64,000 bases of DNA, from contig JASANH010000167.1 in assembly GCA_030248295.1 (NCBI GenBank), positions 310,001 to 374,000 on the forward strand, given 5' to 3'. Position 1 is the first letter of the stretch; each line of letters opens with the position of its first letter. Origin of the DNA: Mesodorylaimus sp. YZB2_4. Its lineage: Eukaryota; Nematoda; Enoplea; Dorylaimida; Dorylaimidae. The position numbers were made by a program, and so were the translations under genes. The notes below the pieces were generated by a model. It was not told the origin of the DNA. It did not search any database and saw nothing but the letters and a program-made list of their open reading frames with translations. Of the stretch, positions 24,237-35,500 are shown one piece after another.

Positions 24237-25306
24237 GATGGCACGAGGAGGTTGATGGCTCGTTTGATTTTATTTTACTTGAACGTGAATTGATGTTGAG
24301 CTCACTTTTTTCTGGTAAATCGATTGTGTAAGCGAGAACGTAATGTCAGTTTTGTGGGTCACTAGATGGTGGCATCGGTGGAAATGGCAGGGCTGAAGGG
24401 GATTAGGCCGGGCAGATACCTTCGGCGGTTCCAGCGTATGCATGCACTTCATGGGGTTCTTTTCTTACTCTTGCCCTTGTCAGGCAGCGGATACCCAAAC
24501 GCCTAGCGCGAGAGGCACGTGAAGAGTGCGCGTGAGAGAGCATGATGTGAGTTTTGAGTCACCGTACGGCATCGGTGGAAGTAGCTCGGTGTAAGCGGGC
24601 GGTTAGTTTCGCATTGTTGCAAAAACCTCCACTGAAGGGGGCGCGAAAGGACGGTATAGCTTCACTCAGGCGGCGGATGCCCCGCTGCCGTACAGAAAAT
24701 TCCCATCAAGCGCATCGCGCAAGGCGAAGGCTCGAAGTCGAGACGTACCTCAACTGAATGGGTTTATTACCAACTGAGGTAGCGAGCGCAGCTGACCTGT
24801 GCAAGTGGTGAAACGTCAAGTCGACGGGTGACATGCCTGGTTATCGATCCGGTCCTGTAAAGGGCAGGCGGACCTGACGAGCTGATGCGCGAGTCTCGAA
24901 CTGATGTGAGACAGGCTGCGGGCACGTGCTGAGCAGGACTGCATGCAGACGCACAATAATGAAGAATAATGTTTTTTAGAAGTCAATAATTTTGTCCAAA
25001 GATCTTTCCTAGAATACTGCCAAGTTTGATCAAAATCTGTGCTTGGCTTTTAGAATACACCATTTCATATTCAACAAAAAAAGACAAAGTGGGAGGATAA
25101 ACCTTGATTGGCCGACAGCAACAGCTGGGATCGCGCAGAGGAAAGTTGGTTTTTCTGAGCTTCGGATTCTACCTTTTGACACTTTTTTTATTGCTTGCTT
25201 TCCATGTATTTTTGCCGCACCGTCAGGTTTGGTAACTATTTTGATAAAATTTGGAAAATTTTAACTGCATCGTTTCTGAAGCGACCAACCTAAATCCTTG
25301 GCCATC

Positions 25307-25663
25307 TCAGTGTCCAGTAATTACAACAAGAATGTGACTCCTGATTTCGTTTCGGTCGCAAATAGTGACGCGTTGGCATCCATCATATTTTATTCTTGTG
25401 CAAACGCATATGCGCACTAGGAGCACAAGAAACATAAAACACAACACAGATGATGCTAAAATGTGAAAAATGTCTGCAACGAGTTGCGCAAAAATAGTCA
25501 ACGAAATCCTTGAACGATACTGCGTAAAATTCAACATTGCAATATCACAAGGCAAATTATTCCAAAGGATAGTTCCAGAAAACACAAGGCTCTGTCGATA
25601 GGATTCAAAAAAAGGCCTGGGCACAAGAAACATGATGAGCCTCACAAGTCCTTGCATTGGCAC
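25307..25663 (-). pseudogene. Non-LTR retrotransposon ORF2 C-terminal tail
   Basis: The 118-codon frame contains FFESYRQSLVFSGTILWNNLP, followed by DIAMLNFTQYRSRI. This matches the conserved end of CR1/L2/Rex-like ORF2 proteins (a LWNxLP motif, then a short S..F+..L segment). Upstream RT sequence is missing. The tail abuts the RING repeat, which suggests a patchwork of insertions. Confidence 0.6.
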
Positions 25664-25789
25664 GATTTACAGGCTTATCGATTTGTCGGAAAATCAAGCA
25701 AACCATGATAATACTTATAAAATTTGGCACAGCTTCAGACGCTTTCTCCTATCGCATAGATCACGAGACTGGTGATTTGCGTCACGGAG

Positions 25790-26102
25790 ATGTGCGGTCG
25801 CTTGTTGCGCGCACGACGCCATTTCCTAAAAATGATATGTGCAGTATGATATGAGAAAAGGAACCGAATCGAGACATTCTTTCCCATCGTGAGATTGCTT
25901 CTGGAACGCACTCTGGCGTCGCACATCGGGCAACGAGGCTACCGTGTCCCCTTCTGCCGTCTCCCGCTCCTCTCTCCTCGCCAATGAGCACCTGATGGCA
26001 GCAGGCGCAAATCGAGTGACCATGCTAGGCTCACTGTCCCGTCGTCGAATCGCAGTGGCAGACTGGGCATTCGATAGCATGTTCGAATGGAGTTCGAGCC
26101 AT
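25790..26102 (-). pseudogene. RING-finger gene copy 1, disrupted by two stops
   Basis: The minus frame from the ATG at 26100-26102 reads MARTPFEHAIECPVCHCDST, then hits TGA and TAG, and continues in the same frame as HGHSICACCHQVLIGEE and later RCATPEC. These are the first Cys pair, the His/Cys core and a last Cys pair of a RING finger, in order. An acceptor-like TTTTTAG followed by EMASCAQQATAHLRDANHQS starts a second exon near 25837. Two in-frame stops inside the RING make it a pseudogene. Copy 2 next to it has the same two-exon plan. The parent family is unknown; a TRIM-like RING ligase is possible. Confidence 0.55.
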
Positions 26103-26384
26103 GACTAACGTCGAAGCGGACTGCATTGACCTTGAAAACAAGATTGTAGATTTAGGATTGGGGAGGTATTCGAACAAGGATGCGTCTCGGCGGCCTGCTA
26201 GACAAAAATATCTTATGCGTAAAAATGAACGTTTATTCGAACTAAGAAAAGTGAAAAGACTAAGCAAAGATACAGAATACCTAGCAAATATGTACAACAC
26301 ACTAAGAATCTACGTGTCACGGCTTATTTGGGGGAGCCTTGTCCTGTTCTTGTTGTAATTGCTGTAGAAGCGCTCTTATTCTAA

Positions 26385-26887
26385 TCATAAGAGCGCGGCT
26401 CGGTTGGTCATAGTTCGACGCTCCCCCTGATGTTCTTGTTCCAGGCGCTCGATCATGCGCCTGGCGTCGTTAACGTTGCGATCTGCTTCGCGGATATTGG
26501 CGATCGCTTGTTGCGCGCAGGTCGTCATTTCCTTGAAAGAATACACACGAAAAGGAGGCGACCGCAACGAAATCAGGACACTTACCACTCTACTAGAGCG
26601 TAATTCTTTTTGGCGTTCGCAAAGGAGCAGACCCAGGCGTTGCACAGTGGTAGCCTCCTATCCACGCGAATTCTGAGTTCTCTAGCTTCTCTTTCCTCGA
26701 CAATAAGCGCCTGATGGCAAGGTAGAATTACTGTCTGCTCGTCCAAGGAGCTCGAGCAAATAGGGCATTCCAGCGAGTGTTCTAAAGGCATTTGAGCCAT
26801 ATTTGCACAATATGGACGGAGCTTGGGTCGATCTGATCGCTGGACAGGAGGAGACATCGGTGATGACGACAGCATTGTTGCAGGCAC
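26385..26887 (-). pseudogene. RING-finger gene copy 2, with core deletion
   Basis: Exon 1 contains MAQMPLEHSLECPIC, then TVILPC followed directly by HQALIVEEREARELRIRVDR, and PLCNAWVC, ending at a GTAAGT donor (exon end 26586). Exon 2 starts after TTTCAAG at 26531 with EMTTCAQQAIANIREAD and a helical NVNDARRMIERLEQEHQGER stretch, and ends at a stop near 26385. Compared with copy 1, the segment carrying the central His and Cys pair is deleted, so a RING cannot fold although the frame stays open. The start codon is uncertain. It may be transcribed, but I classify it as decayed. Confidence 0.5.
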
Positions 26888-28174
26888 GGCTTACCAAACA
26901 ACGCTTTCAGTCACTCTCGCTAGACGACTGCAGGAATGTGTCCGCATGATACACAGAAAGGGAAATTGCCACTCGCACCATCTTAAATAGGGCGAAATCC
27001 AGTTAGTTCTCGGGACTAGAACTACATTAAAAACCAGAAATGGGAATGACAAGGTTTGCTGGCCCTGCGCTCAAGGATCCAGGTTTGGACGGCCTGCGAG
27101 TTGTGTGAGTCCTGTTCAATCTGGTTGCCAGAGCGTGTGAGTATGGTAGGCCTGGCGGACAAGTGTTGCGCAACGACCTTGAAAGTGCTGTCATGAGTTA
27201 TTCTTTTTCTGCTTCGTCGTTTGTGGCATAAAAAGGGTTTAACGTTATGTTTGGGTCCTCGTGTCAGAAACCTAGTCCACACTACGCCTAGTATCGATGT
27301 AGGCTATTGGTTGTCATGCCATCTACAGTGTGTGATGGTTGGTGACTCATTGTCATTCAGGGTTCGGTACGGAATATACATTTGCTATATTGATAATGCA
27401 TAAAAGAGCGAGTGAAGCGGAATGGGCGCACTGATATGGACGACATTATGCTTGATAGGACGATAGGTATATCTCAAATTAGAAAGACTCAAATTAGGAG
27501 AGGAAGGATTAGGAGAGAGCATCTCTTTTAGAACTGATTTTACATGATTTTACTGATTTCACATTTTGCTGATGTACTCAGCATCAGCAAAATGGGTGTT
27601 ACGCAAGATGCTGATTGGCTGCCACATTGTGTCAGCATGTAATGCTAGGGGACAACATGGGTGGGTGGGATCTTTGTTGTTTGATAGCACAGCTCTCACG
27701 CCAGAGGGCGCAGTCGATCTTACACATACAAGGTGCTGGAAAAAATCCTTTATTTTTAAAAACGCGAACGTCAGACTGCACTAATGGTAAGTGTTGTATG
27801 GTGAGGGTCTGCTAGTTGTGCTTGCTCATTAACTGTCGTTCTAGCGACATGCATTCCAGCCTTCTGCGATCAATCTGATTTTGGGGGGGGAGCAGTGTTC
27901 GACAGACAGGGGAAGGGAGGCGATAGGTGGTGCGGTCGGCCCGGGCGGGGGGGGGGAGGGTCGGTGATGGGCTGATTGGGATGGATCGATGACAGATTGA
28001 TCAGGAAAAAGGGCCGAGTTAATCCGAGGCCAATGGATACCTCTACTACTTTCTCATCTTACTGTTACTCGCACTGTGCCTTGATGCAACATCGGCATGC
28101 ATCTGTGTGTGCATGACCACACTATGTGCACACTGCATGTGAAGCACTCTGTCTTCCAGCGGCCCGGTAGATCA

Positions 28175-28330
28175 TGCTACCCACTAGGCTACTGCTACCC
28201 ACTGTCACTGCTACCCACTGTCACTGCTACCCACTGCTACCCACCCACTAGGCCACTGCTACCCACTGTCACTGCTACCCACTGCTACCCACTGCTACCC
28301 ACCCACTAGGCCACTGCTACCCACTGTCAG
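28175..28330 (+). repeat. Minisatellite built on CTGCTACCCACTG
   Basis: Variants of CTGCTACCCACTGTCA and CTGCTACCCACCCACTAGGC alternate about ten times. The open frame across it (PTVTATHCYP-type) is a product of the repeat. Confidence 0.7.
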
Positions 28331-28749
28331 CATGGATGATCTAGAAATTTTTCGTCTGCGATAACTGACTTTTTAGAAATAACATGCCCGTTTTTCGCTT
28401 TTTTTCAAATTAGTTTCAAATGACCCTACAAAGAACAATGACAGACGATGAGGGCCTGGCACTCACAACGCCTTTTCCTGCCACATCAAGTGAAACTATT
28501 AAACGAATGGCAATGCAGTATATGGCTGCAACTTGATGACACAAGATGGCCCTACGGTTGGGCTAGCTGGCGCATCTAATAGTAAGACTTGAAACATAAC
28601 CTCAACTGGCAAGAAATTGTCTGGCCACACTTACAGTCTGCATTCTAAGAGTCGCAACCGTATTTATGGCCAGCTATAGGTAAAACGGGTGGGAAGTCCT
28701 ACGAGAGACTGGGGGGGGGAGGGTACTCGAGGGCTATGGAGCACATTAT

Positions 28750-28800
28750 TGGACATCATTTTTTAACCGAGGCGGGAGTCGAACCCTCTCCTGTAAGATG
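28750..28800 (-). repeat. SINE family A fragment
   Basis: The minus strand shows the B-box GGTTCGACTCCCGCCTCGGTT followed by the family A junction (AAAAAATGATGTC in place of GTGAAAAATGATTGT). Only the B-box half remains. Confidence 0.5.
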
Positions 28801-29577
28801 ACGTTTGTGATAGACATTCTTGAGTACACTATGCATACAATTTATTTTTTAAGGGTCAACGATCAGACCAGTTGATAAATGATTAATCTGGAAAAACTTC
28901 CACAAAAACTGATCCATGCCACAGGCCATATTTTACTCATGGCAGTCGTCATGCTCACAAGCAGAGGGTGTTTGGAAGGTGCCCCCTTCTATGTGCACAT
29001 GCCCACTCTGCAGTACTTCAAGTCCCATCCACCTCTGACGACCGCATCAATTCCGGAAACACTCACCTTAAATGCCCTTCTTGATTGGTTGAAAAGTCGC
29101 AAGCCACGCCCACCTGCATTTTGATTGGCTAGAAATCTAACCACAATTCATTTTCCGCCTATGGGAAAAGGATGCAGTCACAATCTGTCCTTTACTTCCC
29201 TCAACCAAACCCGTCATAAAGCTGATAAGACGAATGAAATGAGTTTCTTACATGCAAATTGCACGGCCATCATTACTCACACAGACTGATCATCGATCAA
29301 GGCGCACATACTGACTCACTTCTTACTAGCTCACCAAAAATGAACATCCCACTCAACACGCACAAAATCGAAAAAAGATAAATACAGAATCTTCGCTTCC
29401 ACAAGAAGCCATCATCAAAGCCCAAATTGTTTACGCTAGACAAAGAAAAAAATGGAATTTTATCGATTTCCAAAAAAGAAACCGCAGCTCGTATTCACAA
29501 ATGCGCAAAATGAAAAAATCCTAAAACCACCACCAAAATTGCCCCGATTCCAAACTTTTTATTCCAATATTTTGCTT

Positions 29578-32500
29578 TCAATAATTATGATGTTCTTTAA
29601 TGAAGCTGATGGTGGCCGCGTGGTGCAAACTATCCAATCGTTGTCTAGCCTGCTGTTGGTCCTCGCCCGTTTTCCATCGTCGACGTTGCGGGCGCTCGCC
29701 GAACAATCGTTCCGGGTCATCGGCGCCTTGCATGGACAGGGCCAACGCGTGCATGCTGGCCCCGACATCGATCGGCTTCTCGCCCGTCACAGGATCCTGT
29801 ATATCCTCCACATCGGAACCCGTACGCGACACTCCCATTTTGGTCATCACTGGTCGAGTAGTGGCCGCTGTCGGGGTCGAACTCGAGGCGGCCATGGGCA
29901 CACGAAATGGCAACCACTGACCAAATTGACGATTATTGATTGCGTGGTGATCGAAATCGGCCGGGCATTGATTATTCGACGATGGTGGGTAATATTTGCT
30001 GTAATCCTCGCCAGTGCCGCTGTCTAAAACAACAAAAGTGCAATTCAGGGAGAAGCCGATCACCCAAACCAACTGCATAATCCAGCTAGGACACAACCTA
30101 CATTTAGGACAGTCAAATCACGATGCCACATCTGGAGTGGCCTGTCAATAGCGTCTCGACAATTCACGAACGGACCCACCCCGGAACCCCCCCAACCCCC
30201 CCCCCCTCTCTGTCAAGCGAATGTCCACCACTTCTGCACACCAAAGGATACAGGAGAGCTAAGCAGTGGCCTAAAGCGGGATAAGCTGCTAAGCGGGAAA
30301 GAGAGAAAACGAAATTTTCCTATTATAGTCTTTTTCAACAGATACAACGCGAAAACTTTTAGCTTTTGTGGTGGAGTGGCCAGAATCGGTAGATCGGTCG
30401 ATGGTGAGGAGGCTCACACTGAATTCCATACTTTAAAATGTGTTATATCTTCCAAAAGTAGCATAATATTGCAAGAGCAGGAAATACATTCTCACAACTC
30501 CGCCATACAGATTCCCTGTCATCCCCCCTTTGCAGCCCGTCACTCACCATCAGTGATATTGCCCTCGTCCTCGCGAGCCACCATCGTCTGCTCGGCCGCA
30601 TCGATGGCCTCTTGTTCATCGAAGGTGAAGATATCTTGATGCTCCTCGGCGTGACTAGCCAACCCGGGGGCCATGCCATTGCCGCCACTGTGACGCTTGC
30701 GTTTCCAGCCCGTCAAACTGGCTGGATTCTAAACAAATCAATCAAATTGTATTTCCTGAACTCGAATCCGTATCGACGAATCACCTGTGCAGAAACATTG
30801 CCTTCTCAAATAACACTCTAATAACCTTATTTCCCCAAGACTCTGCCTTTAACCGCTAGGCCACGCCCAGGCCCTTCAACGCGTAAGTTGAGGGTTCGAC
30901 TCCCGCCAAGGTGAAAAATGATTGTCAACTTTGCGTTCTTCAGCCCTCGAATGGCTGGCTATAGATAAAGTATGACGTGACATGACAAGAACCAATGCAT
31001 GAATGCGTGAGAAATTTGAGGTAGTATTTTTTAAAAGATCCCCTTTAAGCCCAAATAATTACAAAATAATTCCGAAATCAAGTGGCCTTGCTTATAAACC
31101 ACTCACCCAGGAAATTTCACTGCTTGCACAGACATTCTGGCCGGACGCGTACTTTTGTTCTCACTCTACAATCGATGTTGGGAATTTGGAAAAAAGAATG
31201 TGATATACAATCAGCACCCACGTTTTTTTGAGCGATATCCAAAAAAAGTCGAAATTTTTAATTCCTACAGATTCCCTTTGTAATTTTGACTTTTTCCATC
31301 GATGCTAAAGCTAAAAATTTTGGCTCTCCCCACTCTGAATATCACACTTTTTTATTCCCAAATCGATTATTCAGTCCACAGCCTAGAAATATTGTTGCTC
31401 AGAAAGTCCAGGTTTGTATATTTTTAGAGGTCAAGTATAAAAAATTTAAAAAATTCAAAATTTCTGAACCTAGTTTGTTAACTCTCATAAAACAGTGTCT
31501 TTTAAAATTTGAGCTACCGGCTGACAAAACCTAGTAACCAATAACAAATACTGACCAAGTGCGGGTCGTTCTTGAGTGCACACCAAGAGCAAACTAGAAT
31601 GGACTCAGAGTAAAAAAAACAAGACGATTGCGATCTGGCATTTTGAAGCTTCATTTTGTAAATATATTTTAGTGTGTCTTTTCATTTACATTCAGGCGAG
31701 ACTGCTGCATAGTCGTTTCAGGTGCGGCGCACAGAAAAAACTGTCGAAATACTGTCAGCCCAGGAGTGAAAGTATAAATTGATGATTCATCAAGGAGTCG
31801 AGCGGCTGTGCGCCCCAGGCACAGACGAAACATGAAGGAGCCTTCATGTTCTAGGATCAGTTTATCAAACGATGTGTCGATCACTAGGCCGATCGATCGA
31901 TCAGAGTACCGATTGGTAAATATATCGATCGCTCGATCGATCAGCGCATCGATAGGTTTCACGTACGCCTGGTCACAGCCCATATCCCCACCACACCCAC
32001 TGCAGTTCAGTCAGACCCCCAGTCGACGACTTACCGACATGGCCTTGGGTCTAAGTTGTGTATTCATGATCAGCTCATTGACCCCACCGCCATTGCTCGA
32101 AGCACCGAGCACGCCCGCACGTCCACCATTGATTTGGGAATAAGCAGTGGTGATCAGGTCGACTGGCACTCCCAGATTGAACTGCACCGTTGCATTCAAG
32201 CCAGGCGACGGGTCACCCGATATCATCGATAAAGGCGATAATGGCAAGGCGCCGTCGAAATCGTCATCGTAGGCACCACCGACCTCGTTGCCCCCACTCC
32301 CCCCCTGACCACAACCATTCTCCGACAAGACACGCAACAAAGCGGCCTTCTCCAATTTCGTTTCGGCTTTCTTGGCTTCGAAGGCCCTTTGTTCTTGATC
32401 GATATAATGACGAATACGTTCTTCCATTGCCTCCTGCTCCCGACACAAATATTGGCATATACAATTTTGAACAGATTGCAAAACACCGCGCGATAACACG

Positions 32501-35500
32501 CTCGTATTCGACCATGCACCATTCGTCAAGTACCCTGAAAATTGAATTCCAAGTTCAATTTCCGACTCCAGGGGCCGTCTCACAATCACCAGAGTCCTAT
32601 CTTACATTGCCCATCCTCAGTGCAGCTGACTGTGGCACCACACTCTGACTCTAGCCGTCCCACACAAACTCAACGCACCACACCACCAGTTGATTGAGAC
32701 ACCAGCCAAACAAGCCAGTTCAAGGCTCAGCGCATTGCTAAATTTAAATTTCCCGCTTCAAGCCGCCTATGACAATTTTGCATAGACAAAAATTCCTACT
32801 CGAGCTTGCGCGCTAGTTGCGCTGACAGAAATTTTTTATTGACAGTTTTCCTGACTTTTTCAAAAAAAGGGGCCAGACTCTGCAGCTATTTTGTTAGAAT
32901 AAGCTTTTAAGACAAGCTTTGACACGAGGAACATTTAATCTATGCTAACTTGTCATAAGCGGCTTGAAGCGGGAAATTCAAATTTTTCGTTGCCTGACAT
33001 TTGTGTGAAAGAACCCTTAAATTCCAATGCATCTTTCTAAAACAATTTTCCCGTTAAAATTGATTTTAGTTTGCCAAAACTCCACCTTAAATGTTATTCT
33101 CAATTTCCAAAAACAGTTTTATCAATCATAACTGGACAAATCCTTTTACCCGCACTTGCCTCCAAAACGGACTATGAAACTCACCGTTTCCACCGTGCAT
33201 CCCAGCCGAATAACCATTTTCCATATCCGTAGTCGAACTAACATCACAGGCCACCGATGCTGGAATTCTATTCTCCTTCTTTGGCAAAATCACCTGGAAT
33301 ACTGGCGAGATCGCGGCCGATTTACGAAGCTCTTCTATCGCGCCAGCGTCGCGCTAAAATAGAATAAGCCATGTTAACGTATAAGTTAAAGGATATTATT
33401 AACAAACCCTAATACAACACATCCTTGGTCAAGTAAGGCCATCACATTACTCGCCAACATTTCTGCACATTAAGTCCAGAGGTATATACTGTACCTAGCG
33501 CGCATTATAAGTACTGTACATATATGTATTTATATTTTGTACCTACATATATATTCTTCGGCTTCACACATACATACATACATACATACATACATATGTA
33601 TATATGTGTATGTGTGTATGTATATATATATATGTATGTATATAATATAAGTATATATATATATGTATGTATATAGTATAGGTATATATATACTGCATAT
33701 GCATGTATATAGTATAGGTATATATATAGGTTATATGCAATTTAGTGAAGGTATGTAGTAGGTAAGGATTCAAAATATTGTGTAACAACATATTCTTAGA
33801 ATGGGGATTGGAATTGGATTAAATATATGTACATGCAGCTGATCATGCATATCATCTTTTATGAATGATACCCGTATGTCTGCAATATATGAAATATATA
33901 ATATACCTTAAAATGTATGCATGTATTTCAAGCAAGTCATAACGTAAACTTTATTACACCTACAGTGCCCTGGATTCTTAGCAATATCACGAATCATGCA
34001 GGTTTTAGCCTGTTTGTTGATAACTGCTGCTGATAAGGTTTCAGAAATATCTTCCTATACATCACACTCAAGTGGGTATACACACATTATATCAGCATAT
34101 ATAACCAACAAATCTGATATATTGAAGAATCTGATCCTAGAGACACATGTATCCAGGTATCCTACGGCCAAAATGCGTGTCACATATTCATGGAAACCAT
34201 ATCAATCATAGATAAGAGCATAGGACTTATTATTCCTTCCCTGCCCCATCCCCACTTCCTCTCCTAAACACCTCCGCCCTGTCATTTCTCGCCGACAGTC
34301 CAAACAAGCCAGTCAAAGGTGACTAGCCTGGAGCAGGACCAGTCTCCATTCATCAATGACGCACATGCAGGCACTCATTGAACAGCTGTTTGAGCAAGCC
34401 CTCTTTCATGCACTACAAAGCTGCATATAACAAAACTGTATTTGTAATAATTTGTAATAATATACAACATATTCTTAGAGTGGGGATTGGAATCGGATTA
34501 AATATATGTACATGCAGCTGATCATGCATATCATCTTTTATGAATGATACCCGTATGTCTGCAATATATGAAATATATAATATACCTTAAAATGTATGCA
34601 TGTATTTCAAGCAAGTCATAACGTAAACTTTATTACACCTACAGTGCCCTGGATTCTTAGCAATATCACGAATCATGCAGGTTTTAGCCTGTTTGTTGAT
34701 AACTGCTGCTGATAAGGTTTCAGAAATATCTTCCTATACATCACACTCAAGTGGGTATACACACATTATATCAGCATATATAACCAACAAATCTGATATA
34801 TTGAAGAATCTGATCCTAGAGACACATGTATCCAGGTATCCTACGGCCAAAATGCGTGTCACATATTCATGGAAACCATATCAACCATAGATAAGAGCAT
34901 AGGACTTATTATTCCTTCCCTGCCCCATCCCCACTTCCTCTCCTAAACACCTCCGCCCTGTCATTTCTCGCCGACAGTCCAAACAAGCCAGTCAAAGGTG
35001 ACTAGCCTGGAGCAGGACCAGTCTCCATTCATCAATGACGCACATGCAGGCACTCATTGAAGAGCTGTTTGAGCAAGCCCTCTTTCATGCACTACAAAGC
35101 TGCATATAACAAAACTTTCTTTCCCTTCCCAAAAACCTTTGCATTTACTCAATCGAAACGACCTTCTTCACTTTCTCCCTGACGCACAACAAAGAATTTT
35201 TCAAATGACAAAGCCTAAATATATATTTCGAAGCGAACGAAAAAACTGCAAGTCGGAATCTTTTTGCACCAATCAGCTGTTTATACTCGCCCGGGCGAAT
35301 CCAGGCCAGCGCCAGTCAGCCAGCCAGCGTGACTCCTACTGCACCGCCCAACACACACTCGCACAATATAAAATCGCTCATGCATCATTTTTTCCAAGGC
35401 CATCTAGTCAAATAAAAATTTCAGACTGACCAGACAAAAACGCTTTTATATGATCATAAATGAGAAAATGTGAATATTTAGTACACATTTAACTCGGTCT

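Larger units (their letters stand above)
24237..29577. other. Intergenic region with decayed genes and repeats
   Basis: Between the SNRNP200 stop and the Lobe/PRAS40 stop. It holds a retrotransposon tail (25307-25663, minus), two decayed RING-finger gene copies (25790-26102 and 26385-26887, minus), G runs near 27881, 27947-27956 and 28711-28719, a minisatellite (28175-28330) and a SINE fragment (28750-28800). The other open frames carry nothing recognisable. Confidence 0.4.

Noticed and set aside
28097-28309. 70-codon plus frame with THCYP repeats
   Set aside because: Direct translation of the CTGCTACCCACTG minisatellite.
29452-30027. 191-codon plus-strand open frame
   Set aside because: It is the antisense shadow of the last Lobe/PRAS40 exon, whose minus frame is conserved and splices in phase.
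32190-32648. 152-codon plus-strand open frame
   Set aside because: Antisense of Lobe exon 4; Arg/His-rich translation typical of a shadow frame.
33564-33791. 75-codon minus frame rich in Tyr, Ile, Thr and His
   Set aside because: Translation of a CATA/TA microsatellite.
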